From: Karalla daura
Lineage: Eukaryota; Chordata; Actinopteri; Chaetodontiformes; Leiognathidae
DNA: 64,000 bases
NCBI GenBank assembly: GCA_029224185.1
Contig: CM055205.1
Location: forward strand, 3,209,144-3,273,143
Reading direction: 5' to 3'
The notes under the pieces were generated by a model. The model ran no database searches and was not told the origin of the DNA. It saw nothing but the letters and a program-made list of their open reading frames with translations. Both the position numbers and the translations under genes were made by a program. Shown piece after piece: positions 1 through 12,223 of the stretch (its first letter is position 1; each line of letters opens with the position of its first letter).

Positions 1-2273
1 TCACTGACTCTGTTGAACAAAGCAGCGGCCGACTCACACTCGACTCTCATTTTGACAAACTGCGTTAGCGGCGGAGGGCCATTTCTTTCAAGCCCGCAAT
101 CAGACGACGACATTAATTATATCACATCATTAACCGGCAGTGCCGCTGTAATAAACCCCTGACACATTACGCACATTACGCTTATTATTTCCCGCGATCG
201 TGGCCGGAACGCGGCAATATCCGTGTACTCGGGACGTTTTGCACATCCACGGGGTGCCATAGAGAGGGCCGCTATGCACGAACCGCGTTTGTTTTGTTAA
301 ACAACCGAGCGAAGGTGAAGTCGATGAAATATTCATCCGGGCCGTGGGTCCATGCGCGAGTAAACAACTTATCAAGCCCTGGTATCGGCTCTTGGCTAAC
401 GCACACTCTTTGTTCGGACTAAACTATAAGCTATGCTATAAACTATAAGCCATAAGCGATGTCAGGCGGTCAGCGTTCCCCATCAGGAAATGACTGGCCC
501 CGTCCAATTCTGCCCCGTGGACCACCTCGCACACCTTTATTGCTTTGACGTCAGGGTCCCGAGGGCCACGCGCGACCGTCAGGCGGGGCCGGGCATACGT
601 TTGTTTGAGAGGACGGCTGAAATGGGAGGTGTGGATTAATATCCACCTGTCAAGGCTGCATCGAGGGCCGGATCGATCCTCTGGGGAGCCCTGGGGCAAA
701 ACTGCGCTGCGGGCTAATTTCTCCCCAAAAATGGTATTTACATAAAGTAAAAATGGATACTAAGAATCCTGACAGCGGCATCCGTCTATATTAACATATA
801 GCTTACTGCTAGCTAACTGACTGACTGCTGTTTGACTGCTATTCAGTGGCTTTATTGTGATGTTGTTCATTTGTAATGTCTAGTACATACAGTACATAAT
901 TATTTGGGAATTTACAATTTATCACAAAATGTTGTCCGCAAAGTGTTAACACCATTGATTATCCTAACCTTAACCTACTATACCTACTATACCTATACCT
1001 ACCTAATCTTAACCTACTATAATTAAACACTGCATCAGCTCGCACATTTGATTTTCTCCGCAAAATAAAGACGTTGTCTGAGCTCTCGGTTTGCTTAAAA
1101 CTTGACAATGGCCGCGACCTGAAAACCAACCCGAACGCAGGCTTCACTGGTAGCGGCAGGCGTCGTGCCAGCCTCATAGTGTGCGGGTCATGAGTTCAGG
1201 CCTCACGCAGGGCAGGGTTGTTTCGTTGCTTCGTGTCTGCTCTGCTCCCCGAGCACTCCAGCGGTGACAGCACACAGCCCCGGGTGTGTTCCCGGAATCA
1301 CACGTGGATTAAAGCGAGAGACCGAGCTCCTTGTAGATGTGACATCGGGCTGGCAGTCAAAGATATCAAGTTGCGGCAGGCACTCGACGCAACTTCTGAC
1401 AAACACGCACGCACGCCCGCTCGCTCGGCGAGGAAGGGCAGGGCTGGCTGGGGCTGCGGGCTCTCTGAGAAACTCCTGATTTAAACCGTCAATCCTCTCA
1501 GAGACCAGGAGACATCCCCAAGTTTTGAGCGGACTTGTAGAACGACAGCCCCGTGTGATGGAAATCACATACCTTCTCCACACCACTTCGTAAGTTGATG
1601 ATTGGTCCATATACAGGGACTGCTGGCTTTCTATTTCTTTACATGCATCCAGTGGAGGATGGCAGCTGAGTTAAACCGCACTTCAATTGCTCTCCACCTT
1701 TTCCAACGAGCCGGCAGTCAAGAACACTTGTCATGAATAGGTCTGCGCGTAGAATGGTAAATCCATACAGACCGCACTGGTTGGAAAGTGCATCTTGCAT
1801 ACATGCAGTTGAAAGCCGGGGTGTGCCATGCAGTACACGGCCATGGACACGATCGAGAACCTTTCACGGCTGAATATGAAAGCTGGAGGGTGAGTCAGCA
1901 GCTCCATGAGTCCCTGTCGGACATGGTGGCTTGCGGGCTTTTTCAGGACTCTGACCATTTTGTGGTATGACTCCTCAGGGTTGCAGCCTTTGAGGATGCT
2001 GTCCATCCTACAATCACCGACCTCGACGCGCACGCTATTTCACTGCCCGGGTGCCTCACTCTGAGGCGCCGCTCGTTACGGGTTACATTGGCTTTAAAGG
2101 GCGCTCATGTGCAGAGCGGGGCGGCGGCGTGACGGCCAGCGTGCTGGAAGCCCGGCACATGCTTGTGACGGCGTCCGGTGGAGGGGCGCGGGTAGCCTGT
2201 GCTCGGCACACTGATCCCCGCAGAGCTCATGAATATTGCAGGGAGCCTACAGCGGAGCTGAAACAGGAACCCC
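1..2273. other. Non-coding stretch, presumed rarb intron
   Basis: No exon, RNA gene or intact mobile element seen. An imperfect ACCTA/TATACCTA low-complexity run covers about 961-1020. The DR2 site at 1185 is annotated separately. Open frames here (up to 135 codons) look like chance frames. Confidence 0.5.
1185..1198 (+). promoter_or_regulatory. Perfect DR2 nuclear-receptor element (GGGTCA-TG-AGTTCA)
   Basis: Two RGKTCA half-sites are separated by 2 bp, a spacing used by RAR/RXR. The surrounding text (roughly 1150-1210) also has some look of a tRNA-derived SINE B-box, because GAGTTCAGGCC is close to GWTCRANNC. The match may therefore be a by-product of an old SINE. Confidence 0.3.
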
Positions 2274-2378
2274 CAGACCCCTCCCTCCCCCTCCCCCCTT
2301 CACCACCACCCCCCCCCCCCACACCCCTTACCCGACACACAGCAGCTGACCCCCCGCGGTTCAGCCGCTGTAACAGTA

Positions 2379-2415
<37 letters not shown>

Positions 2416-2428
2416 AGCACACACACAG
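2274..2428. repeat. C-rich tract followed by a (CA)n microsatellite
   Basis: A pyrimidine run dominated by CCCT and poly-C (2274-2330) is followed by an uninterrupted CA repeat at 2382-2412 and a short CA/GCA tail to 2428. Confidence 0.9.
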
Positions 2429-2672
2429 CCCCCGGTCAGTGCAGGTAATGAATACACCTGAAAATCCACCTGTAATTAGAAGGTGATAATGAACCAATCC
2501 ATCAAGATAAGCCGCTTTTTGGCACGGGCGCTCGGTGGCGCGTGGCCTCGGCTGCCAAAAACCCACCGGCCCGTGACAATAACACAGCGTAGCTGATCAT
2601 TTAATAAGGCCGGGCAAAGCCTGACAGCTCGGGAGGGACGGCACACACGCCGCAGCTGCTGCTTCCACCCCG

Positions 2673-2925
2673 CGCTCGGCTCGGCATCGGCTCGGCATCG
2701 GCTCGGCATCGGCTCGGCTCGGCTCGGCTCGGCTCGGCTCGGCTCGGCTCGGCTCGGCATCGGCTCGGCTCGGCATCGGCTCGGCATCGGCTCGGCTCGG
2801 CTCGGCTCGGCTCGGCTCGGCTCGGCATCGGCTCGGCTCGGCATCGGCTCGGCATCGGCTCGGCTCGGCTCGGCATCGGCTCGGCATCGGCTCGGCATTG
2901 GCTCGGCATCGGCTCGGCATCGGCT
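2673..2925. repeat. GGCTC / GGCATC minisatellite
   Basis: About 250 bases are made of the pentamer CGGCT interspersed with the 11-mer CGGCTCGGCAT, in runs of different length. All three minus-strand frames stay open and give PSR-, SRA- and ADAE-rich strings, which explains the long apparent ORFs here. No coding role is supported. Confidence 0.9.
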
Positions 2926-5028
2926 CTCCTCCTCCTTCCATTTCGTGTTCTTATTGAACACGGCCGAGCGCTCAGGCCGTCCGTCGTGCCGTCGGAACGG
3001 CGGCGGCGGAGGCGGACACATTTTCCACACGCGCCTTGTGTATGTGGGAATCATGCCCCCCTGCGGCAACATGACACGCCGAGCGAAACCGGAGATTGGG
3101 ATTAATTTTGATCCACGTCGTCGGCATGAATTGTTAATGGGGCCACAAACGGGGGGGGCCTATGATTTAAACACAACCGTGTCAGGTGTTTTAGTCCTTT
3201 TAACGGTGCGGACTAATTCATGAAAACTCTTGTTTGCTGCCTCCTAATGATGTCAGAAAAGCTTCGCAAGAAAGATAGAAGTTTGTGCGTATTCAACCAA
3301 CTGTTCCTGGTCGGGAAGGAAAAACTGCAATTCAGAATATAGCAGTGAGTGTGGAAAGGCAGGGAAAAACATGCACTTGTTACTGGAAATCAAGTAAACC
3401 CAAAGGGCTGAGGGAACGGAAGAGGATTTCACAGATACAGAAATATTTCCTCGCTTCACAGTCGGCGCAGAGTTCGGGAAATGAGGATGTCTTTTCCTGA
3501 CTGCGTGCCGCCCGCACGAGAGGTGAGAAAAAGTCCATTTTCACGGGAGCAGCCGAGGCGGAGCGGAGGATGCACAAAAACAAGAGGCGGTTTGACATTG
3601 AGATGCCGGGGAAAGTGAGAGTGTGGAGTGTCAGGTGAGGCTTGCGTAGACGCACCCAGCTCCAGCTAGCAGCGATTGTTATTCTGTCAGTAAAACTTTT
3701 CCATCTCGAGGAAGAGGGGAAAAAAAACAAAAAACAAACGGGCAAAACTTAACCCCGCTACGCTAAACTACACGAAGCACAGGTGTGAGAGTATCCACAC
3801 CGCTGCAGTTGCAGGGTTTAATCTATTTTAATCTATTTTATTTAAAAAAAAAAAAGAAGAGAAACCAGCGATAATTGATTTTCATTGGCTCTGGTTATGT
3901 AGAGTTCATCCCACGTGTGCCGGAGATCCCCATAGCACTGCTAGGGTACAAAGCAGATGCACTTAAATTAAAAACCCATCCCAGTTACAGTAGACGTGAG
4001 CGAAAGAATGGTCCGGGTAATAAAAAAAAGTGAAAAATGCAAAGTGAAAGAGTCCAGTTAGGCCTGATTCGGTGCCCCGGGCTTCAAGAGAGGAGAGCTC
4101 TCTCCCTTTCAACATCATGTTTACATTCGCAGTTTCCCACCAACACTCATCCTTCACCACGGTGTCCTCACCTGCGGCATTTGCTGTTGTTGTGTGTGCG
4201 GCTCACTCGGGGGAGTCGAAACTATCAGTCCCCAGCTGAAGTCTCCCTCTCACCCAGGAGTCAACAGGCCGCATGGTGAAATCTCTCCCCTGACTGCGTA
4301 TCCGTGTTTGGCGTAGCATAAACGCTCTGATAACAACATAGGAAGTGTGCACTTCATCACCTCCATGTGACCCCCTCCTCCCTCCGCCCCACCCCCACTC
4401 CCCCGCCCCACCGTCAGAGCAGCTCTCTGTGCCCCCTTCCTTCTCACTCAGCAGCGGGTCGGGGACAATGATACAGTCGAACAATGACCAAAACACGGGG
4501 CTGAATGTGCTCACATGATCTCCTCCGGACAGCCATTTCCCTTCCTAAACTACGGCGTTGTCTCAAAGCGCCGTGGAGCCTGTTGCCTTTGGCCCGGAAG
4601 GTGACGCTAGACAAAAAAAACACACACATATGTGAATTTCACACCTCTCATGGAGCGCCGAGTCACACGGTGAGCTGCGAACACAATATTTGGAGAGAAA
4701 TCTGCGGGGCTGGATTGTTCAGTCCAGCTTCGGGTCTGGCGCGCAGATAATTGTGGCGAGGCTGCGAAGGAAGCGAAGGACGAGTGAAGCCTGGAAAATA
4801 GCCTGGCCAGGCTTTTAACGAGACATGGAAAAGTGCGTGTCGGGGCGAAACAACTGCACAAAGGCCGCAGAGCCGCGTCACGGGCGGCGGCCCGGCCTCT
4901 TAATGGGCTCGGACGTGGAGACGGATCCGCCGGAGAGGGATGAAGGACATCTGCGAAGCGCTCGGTGGAACAGAACGCCAGCGCTTAGCCAGACGGTGTT
5001 AAAACAGGTCTGAGTGAGGGGAGGGGGA
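2926..5028. other. Non-coding stretch, presumed rarb intron
   Basis: Mostly unique sequence. A duplicated TAATCTATTTTA and a short poly-A lie near 3818-3854, and there is a C-rich tract at 4370-4440. No recognisable exon or mobile element. Confidence 0.5.
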
Positions 5029-5052
5029 GGGGGGGGGGGGGGGGGGGGGGGG
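5029..5052. repeat. Poly-G run of 24
   Basis: Uninterrupted G from 5029 to 5052, preceded by GAGGGGGA. Confidence 0.9.
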
Positions 5053-7679
5053 CGGATGAAAGGCTCCTTGGGAAGCCACTCACGCTGCACTCTGCCTCGG
5101 CGGCACTCGTACCTTCAGGAGGGAGGGAGCCGCCGCAGTTCCACAGGCAGACTGTCAGCGAGGGGGGCCACGAGGGCGAGACCGAGGGGAGGGGGTCTAG
5201 AGTGGCACTGGTCTTTACCAGAGGGCTCCGACAAGGGGAGACAGAAATGAACAACTTCATTCAACTTCATCACTCCTTTCCTGCGCACCAGGAATCACGC
5301 GATAGGAACGGAGCAGGGGCCTTAGATGTGCGCGGGGAATCCCATGGGATCAGTCTCGTGCTACAAGGTGTGCCGATCGCTCCGGAGCCGGCGTTTGGGA
5401 CAGCGTTTGACCTCCGTGGATATGCGTCCCTGCCAGTCAGGTGACCGTTTGAATTTCAATGGTTTGCGTCGCCGTCCTCGCACAGTCGCAAGCCCGGGCC
5501 CTTGCATCGCATTACCGTCGACCGTTTCCAGCCCCCCCCCCGTGTCGCCCGCGGGTCAAGCTGCTGCCGGATCTGTGCATCTCCAAATCAGAATGCAAAT
5601 GATCTGCTTAATGAGCGAATTGCACGAGACAACAACAACAAAAGAAAAATGAACAATTCATGAGGCTGGATCAAGGACAGGGGCGACAGTCTGAGCCCGG
5701 GAACGTTCATATGGAGAGAACTGGGACGTTTATGCATTATTGAACGGCGTTATTTAACTGTGCATACACACCCATCTCCATCTGAAAGGGTTTTTGATTT
5801 TTTTTCAGTTTTCCGAACTGTGGAAATGAGTTCTCTAATCAAGCATGTTCCTGGGCTGCTTCATCAAAAATGGTATGTCGTGTTAATCAGGTGCCTTAGC
5901 AGTCTGGGATGAGATCAATACAAAGTCTCTTTCTTTTAAAAACAGGTGACAAGATGGCACGGCATAAAGTTAACCAATCCCTGACTGTTTGTTTACGCTC
6001 ATGTTTGTCACATCCTTTGAAATCTTCGCTTTCAGGTCGTTTACTGGTTCAGCGATTGCACATATGGACGATAAGGAAACGACTCCAGCACTAATTCACC
6101 ACATCAAAGTGTTCCCGACCCGCAGGTGAGTTGTGGGTGTTTTATCGCTCGATTAAGCGAGCGAAGTCCGACCACGCGCGCCAAAGTCAGAATCTAACCC
6201 CGATTTTAAAGGCAAGGCACAACCGTAAGGCAACCCAACCCCCGTTTGAGTTGGAGTTAGTGACTGAACCGGGGCGGAATCCGGGTTGCAAGCACAGACG
6301 CTCTGTGCCCGTGACAGGGGGTTTCGAGTCAAGTGCACGTTATTGTCTGCTCGGTACGAGACAACAGCTAATAAACGTCGACTGCGCGGGCTGATTGCGA
6401 ATGGTTAAGGATGTGTACCGCTGGCCAGAGGTATGGAAGAGAGACCCATTACAAACTAGAAGGCAATAAACCGAGCTCATTTACTCCCAGCCGCCTAAGT
6501 ACCCTCAGCAATGGGTCCCCCGCTGGAAATTTGGTCGATGGAGGAGCAGTAATTACACTTCTGTCTAAGTGTCTTAATGTGACTGCCTCCATTGTTTACT
6601 TTTCCGTCTGCCGAAAAAACACGCGCTGACGGATCGTTTTCATTTCCGATCGAGCTCGGGGGGGGGGGGCTCGTCTGGGCGCCTCTTATGCCTCGCCAAA
6701 TGTCGATTTCAAAACGCCGCCCCGACGCGATTTGGTTCGTCTGCCGCCCGCCGCACGTGTTCCGAGCGCTCGCCAAGGCCGTAACTCAGCCTGACGCCCG
6801 TAAGCGCGGCGCGGCTCGGCTTTCACCTGCCCCGTTACAGGAATCGCACGCCGAATGGCGGCAGTTATGATGCCTATTCGTGTGTTGAAGTGCCGCGATC
6901 TCCTGAGGTTTAACCGAGCCGGCTTGGGAGATGGGAGCCGCTCCGTCATGTCTCCTCAATCGCCGGGCGGCCGGGGCGGGACTTGGACTCGGTCCTGACA
7001 GCAAAAACATTAAACCGAAATGGAAGTCGTTCCACCGGAATCACCTCGAACGGTGGATTCTCCTCTGGCAAAGCAATTACAAAGAATTTCTGTCGAATTC
7101 CGTGAACTCGATTTCAACTCTGGTGAACTCCACGCGACTGAGCCTGCGACCACAATGGAACACTGTCCTCGTGCGGTCCATCATTAAGGGAACCGGGTGG
7201 GGGGGGGGGTGGATGTGCAAATAATTAAACTATTTCTGAAAACTGTGATGCAGCCCGAATCCAAGACGTTCCGAGGCCAAATGGGTAATGTGATCCACCC
7301 CCCCGGCGTGGTCCCAGTTGACGTGTTTGGAAACCCACTGGGTTTCAGGGTCCATGAATTCCATGTGTGGATTTTCTGAAGTTCACCCAGACCAACAGCT
7401 CCGTAACTGTTGATGCTGAAAAACATCTCTTGCTCTTTTTTTTCTCATCTTTCATGCTATGTTCGCGCATGCACAAAGGCATCAGGCAACATGAGCCAGC
7501 GAGCTATGGTGTAGCCAGGCGTAAGATGCTGTGTGGGAGCGGGGAACGGCGCGAGGAGCTCACACAGAACCAGCTGAGAGTGAAGAGGCTGCTCTTGAGG
7601 CCAGTTGAGGGTTCAGATGTTGTAATCAGATGGCTGATGGCTGATACGAGTAGCATAATGAGGGGATTACCCATCCTGG
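5053..7679. other. Non-coding stretch, presumed rarb intron
   Basis: Unique-looking sequence with short homopolymers (C at 5530-5541, G at 6659-6669 and 7200-7209). A loose cluster of TGAACT-like half-sites lies at 7103-7129. No exon recognised. Confidence 0.45.
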
Positions 7680-7895
7680 GAACAGGTCTGTGTGCCCTCA
7701 GGAGCTTCAGGAGGATGATGCTGGGGAGAGGCAGACATCTGGGCCACTTTGATAAGTTTGCTACCACCGTGACCTAGAACCCCCTCGGAGGGAACACAGA
7801 CAGACAACTACAGTATCATCCAACCATTATCTGACCCGCTTTATACCCACTGGTGTCTGGCTCCAGCTCGCGTAGGGTGCAGGCAAGAATTACTG
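7680..7895 (+). mobile_element. Degenerate 3' end of a LINE (L2/Rex-like)
   Basis: Positions 7720-7785 resemble the end of a common teleost LINE reverse-transcriptase frame, which in intact copies reads like ...GCTGGGGAGAGGGAG followed by tctgggc and then CTGCTGCCCCCGCGACCC. It is followed at about 7814-7890 by the typical tail wording (CCATTATCTGACCCGCTTTAT). The sequence around 7440-7680 may be part of the same insertion. It is heavily mutated and carries no intact frame. Family assignment is from memory of teleost repeats. Confidence 0.5.
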
Positions 7896-8860
7896 GGAGG
7901 GCTGAAAATATGAGAAGGGAACTGGATCTGGTGTGGCAAGAAACCTACCCCCTGACAAAGACCAGGCGTTATGACAAAAACAGGAAGTTGAGAGAACATA
8001 CAACTCATTTCAAAAATAAAACTCGTAGCTTGCGATCGAGTCATTTGTCAGGCAGCGTTGTGATTAACATCGCAGAGCTGAGATGGAGAGAGAGGCAGAG
8101 GACGCCGTAGAAATACCAATTACACTATTTGACAAGCTACGCCTTTTATTTTTGAATTTGAAATTTTTTGAAATTGAGTTTTGGGTTCTCTCAAAATTCC
8201 CACATCCTCTTCCTTGTTTCTTTTGGCACAGATCTAATACCACAAACAAACTCGACACAGTTTGTATACACATGACTACAGTACCAGGAATGTGTGCGTG
8301 GCCAGGCCTGTCTGACTGGGGACTGTGGAAACCGAAAGGCGCTGAAAGGTTGTGGCGCCCTGTCCGCGGCTGTGAGCTCCTCGCCTCGTCTCGGAGAGGG
8401 ATTGCTTTCCTTCTCAGGACCGTCACCAAGCCTTCGCCTGACGTCACGCCAGAGAACGCACCCCCGTGCCATTACAGTATTGGCGATTTGACGGCAAAAT
8501 CTGCCTTTTCCGCTCAGCTCTCTCCCCTCCCGGTGAATCATAACCGGGGCCCGGACCTCCTTAACCCGCCCGCAGCCTGGCCCCATGGCGGCCGCCATGA
8601 GGTGTTTTGGAGGCAGAAGCCCGGTGTTCGCAGCGAGGTGAGCTGCCCATCAGTCAGCGCCGACTTCTTTTGTGGCTCTGGGAGGGATTACCGGGCATTC
8701 AGGCAGCTTCACACCGTGAGCCACAGCCTGTCTGATCAGAGAGGCACTCGCCTATCTCCCCACCTCACCCCTGGGGCCTGTGATTTCACAGGGATTAGCA
8801 CACAAAGTTGCCTAATCTCTCCCTCCACTCTCTTTCTATTGATGGCCATCTGAAATGTGG

Positions 8861-8900
8861 ATGCGCGCGCGCGTACGCACACACACACGCACGCACACAT
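8861..8900. repeat. Alternating purine-pyrimidine tract (CG)n/(CA)n
   Basis: Forty bases of uninterrupted purine-pyrimidine alternation: ATGCGCGCGCGCGTACGC followed by CA and GCA repeats. Such sequence can adopt Z-DNA under supercoiling. Confidence 0.8.
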
Positions 8901-9207
8901 ACTAAGACAATAAAATAAAATTCTAGTTAGAAGAAAAAACAGGGCACTTTACACGTAATATTTGCAGTTAAAGACAAAAGGTGTTGACGCTCATCGCAGT
9001 AGAAGTAGAACCCACTCATATCAGGGAGCTAATACGGAAAGTCAGATTTCTTCTTCTTTGTAGAATCATAAAAGCCACGCAATCCCCGTCTCGTATGAAG
9101 TCTGCCGATGCATCGTGTGCACAGGCGGCTTGTTAACAAAGAGGAAACATTGCATCTGCTGTCAGAGAGCTAAGTGCCGAATTTATGAAAAGCTGCACTG
9201 TTTCTGT

Positions 9208-9241
9208 TTTTCTTCTTCTCCTTCTTCTTCTTCTCCTTCTT
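9208..9241. repeat. (TTC)n/(TCC) trinucleotide tract
   Basis: TCTTCTTCTCC-type polypyrimidine run, imperfect. Confidence 0.8.
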
Positions 9242-9429
9242 TTCAAATCCCCCCTCTGAAAACAGTAAATAACTTGTGGCCCCATTAAGTGTTGGGAATA
9301 CTTCAGGCTGGTACCAAATGGCAGAACACAGACACCTAATTCAATCAGAAAGCCCTAGGGCGGCCCAGCATGGCTAACTACATCACGGTTAAGCATCTTG
9401 ATTTTGTCAGAATTATAGAAAATGACAAG

Positions 9430-9446
9430 TGAACTCGACGTGAACC
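9430..9446 (-). promoter_or_regulatory. Perfect DR5 retinoic-acid response element (beta-RARE type)
   Basis: Read on the gene strand the site is GGTTCA-CGTCG-AGTTCA: two perfect RGKTCA half-sites with the 5-bp spacer preferred by RAR/RXR. Both half-sites equal those of the mammalian RARb2 promoter element, in the same orientation relative to the gene. A TATA-like TCTATAATT follows about 14 bases further along the minus strand. It lies about 12 kb downstream of the isoform-1 exon, and in mammals the retinoic-acid-inducible P2 promoter is also downstream of P1. No beta2-type first exon was recognised next to it, so it may instead be an intronic enhancer. Confidence 0.6.
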
Positions 9447-11911
9447 AGAGAGTCGGGGTGGAATCCTCGTATTGGCATTTCTTAATCTAAGCAGGGCGGT
9501 GCCAGAAAATCAATACTTTTCCGTCACACTCCTTTCTGCTGCTCTCTCCCCATGGGTCTGAAGGCGAGGACTCCCACCATCGCGGCACGGCAACACAACA
9601 ACACACGGACGGCCGCAGCTCCCACAAAGGGGATAAAGTCCGGTTCCCGCTTGTTAAAATTAGCAACGACATCGTGGCCCACGTCGCGCCGAACAGCGCA
9701 GACGGAATATTGTCTCTGCAAACAGGCCGAGGCCTATTCTGCAGCCCATGTGAAGGAGGTGCAGTCCCTACTTCCTTTCACTTTCCATCAGGTCCCCACA
9801 ATACCACCCCAGCTATGGTAATTAGCGATATGATGACACAGGTCGACAGGCAGGGCTGACAGAAGCAGTGCGTCAGCATTTACATCGGCACCCCCGTCTC
9901 AAACGCAAACCTCGCCGTGCTTCGCTGTTTTGATTTCAAACTACAAAGGCCCGCGGCGGCCCGAAGAGGTGCTCGCCGTAAAAACAGGCTCGGGTTTCGG
10001 CCGCCCCGCTGCCCTCGCACCGGCCGCGGCTTCCCGTTCCGCATACAAACAGAGGGCTGCGGGGAGGACGGCGGAGCGCGGCCAACGAAAAGAGGGCGAA
10101 AAGGAAAAACTCCGGGAGACTCCTTTCAGCGCAAACAAACTTACTTTTCATCAGGTGCTATTACACGTCCCATTCGCATTTACCGGATTGGGTCCATGCA
10201 GCATAACCAAGGTGCTGACAGGGGCTGATTACTCCAATAAGTCTGGCGGCTGTGGAGGAGGGGGTCACCCAGAGGACAGGAATGCAAAGGGCCTTCCTGA
10301 GGACCGACACTGACCCAGAGCAGAGCCCGAAGGATGGCGAACAACCCCTCACCCCCCCCCTCCCCCCACCTCTGCTCAAAACCTCTCTCTGCTCTGCTCT
10401 GCTCCGCTCCGCTCTGGCTCCCCTCTCCCCAGAATTCCTGCTTTCCTGTTGCACTCCATTTACCTCTTGACACTTGCTCTTTTTTTCCCCCCTTTCTGGC
10501 AACACCTATCGGTTTTTCGGATACCAGACTGTGAGTGTGCATTGGAACAGTGGTCCCTCATTGCTGGTCCAGCTGAGCGTCGACAACGGGGGAAAACAAG
10601 GAGTGTGATTGAATCATCTCCAATGGGAGCCAACTTAGCAGCTTTTTTTCCTGTGTGGTTTTTTTTGCCACGTCTCATGGCCTTTATCTACAACTTTTTG
10701 CTCAGTTTTGGGTGTCGTCACGTGACCGAAGTGAAACACTGTCTAGAGGAGAGAGTCCGCTGAGATGGCGATTGCACTGACCATAGCAGTGCAGACTCTG
10801 TACATTTGTTTTTTACTTTTAAAGTGGAGTGAAAAGTTTAAATTCCACGGTATCGCCGCTCGCGTCTTCTTTTTTTTCAAATCAAACTTTTCCACTATGT
10901 CGGGAAACAAGTAGGGTCTGGAGCTGCGGAAGGAGTGGACAGCCGTATAGATTCTCTGTCAGAGACTTCTCATTCATGAGCCTGCTCAGGGCACTGGGTC
11001 AAGTCTTCTGCCTAAGGCATCTGGAGTCCTTCAGAAGCACGGGGATGGAGGAATAAAGGGACTTACTATCTTCTCCATACTAAATTGCTTGACTGGTCCA
11101 GAGAAGGTTCTTCCCTCAGACACGGGCCTGTGGTATGAAGACTGCATGAGTTCTGCACATGCAAAATCAGCCGCAATCAATATCTGTGGAGGCCGTTTTC
11201 TCTGCCTGTCCCGACTCGGTGGAACGATTGAACATTCTGTTCTAAATGATGCTGTACCAGCAGCAGCGTTGTCTCCAGTGCATCCATCACTCTCCCGCTC
11301 AGCCGTTTGTTCTCTCCCTCTCTCTCTCTCCGCTATTCTCCGCCTGGCTGCTATACGTCCAGCGATTGTTAACTGGTCACTGAAGCTGCACAGGGCTGTG
11401 GCGCAACCCGGGCGCATGTGGCTTAGTGCCTTTCAAAGCCTGCCTGCCCGCCTCGGCACACACACACACGGCTAGCCCAGATCCCTCTATGGGAGAACAG
11501 CCTCCGCGCATAAACAACCTTTTGTTTGTGGTCGAAAGCAAAAGGAGGGAGAGAAAGGCTCCACAGTCTGCTGGCCGTCCCCCAAGACAAACTCACTCGA
11601 TTAGAGGGATCTGTTCATGGGCTGTGCGTGCTGGTGGAGGCCAGGAACCTGAAGCCAGGCAGCCGGCGGAGCGAGGCCGAAGAAAGCGCTCTCTATGCGA
11701 TGACCCTCCCGTCCGCCCCGGCCCGCCCGCCCGCCCACCCGCCCGCCCGCCCACCCGCCACACCAACCAGCCCTCGCTCGCCCAGTACGCTCCGCCTGAT
11801 GTAATTAATGAGCTAGGAGCTAAGTTGTGACCGGAGGCTAAATATAGCACGGTGGCGGGACAAAAGAAGCCGCAGACACAGCAAACAAAACCGCTTGGTG
11901 TGTGTGCACGC

Positions 11912-11946
<35 letters not shown>

Positions 11947-12178
11947 CCTCAGCATGACAGATCACGGCGGAGGCCAGAGGGTTCAGAGTGTGTGGGAACC
12001 ACCGCTTTGACACTTCCAGATCTGGCCACGCTGCTGGATATCCTCTTGTTTTAAGACGGGCGACCACAGTCAAAGTTCTGCGATATCCACAGTTTTTATG
12101 GCCTACAGTCCGTCTGCTGGAGGAAGGGATGAACACAGCCCATTCATGGGGTGCCATTCAAAAGCGATACGACACGAT
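9447..12178. other. Non-coding stretch, presumed rarb intron
   Basis: Includes a CCCG/CCCA repeat at about 11716-11762 and a TG/CG alternating tract at 11898-11947 (annotated separately). No exon recognised. Confidence 0.45.
11898..11947. repeat. (TG)n with GCACGC and (CG)n ends
   Basis: Alternating TG repeat flanked by GCACGCG and CGCGCGCG, about 50 bases, Z-DNA prone. Confidence 0.85.
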
Positions 12179-12223
12179 TCCATCCATCCATCCATCCATC
12201 CATCCATCCATCCATCCATCCAT
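12179..12223. repeat. (CATC)n microsatellite
   Basis: About eleven copies of CATC/CCAT. Confidence 0.9.

Larger units (their letters stand above)
7896..9429. other. Non-coding stretch, presumed rarb intron
   Basis: Contains an alternating-base tract (8861-8900) and a TTC-rich run (9208-9241), both annotated separately. A 256-codon open frame at 8083-8853 has no recognisable motif and no supporting splice or promoter signal. I looked for an RARb2 first exon here and did not find one. Confidence 0.45.

Noticed and set aside
8083..8853. 256-codon plus-strand open frame
   Set aside because: No recognisable domain, no splice or promoter context, composition like chance translation; a frame of this length can arise in 64 kb of GC-rich DNA.
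8600..9430. RARb2-type first coding exon expected below the DR5 element
   Set aside because: Minus-strand sequence was read for an MFDCMDV-like start and an ILDFY-like segment; none was found.
10773..10793. Hairpin TGCACTG...CAGTGCA
   Set aside because: Seven-base arms with a seven-base loop are expected by chance many times in a window of this size.
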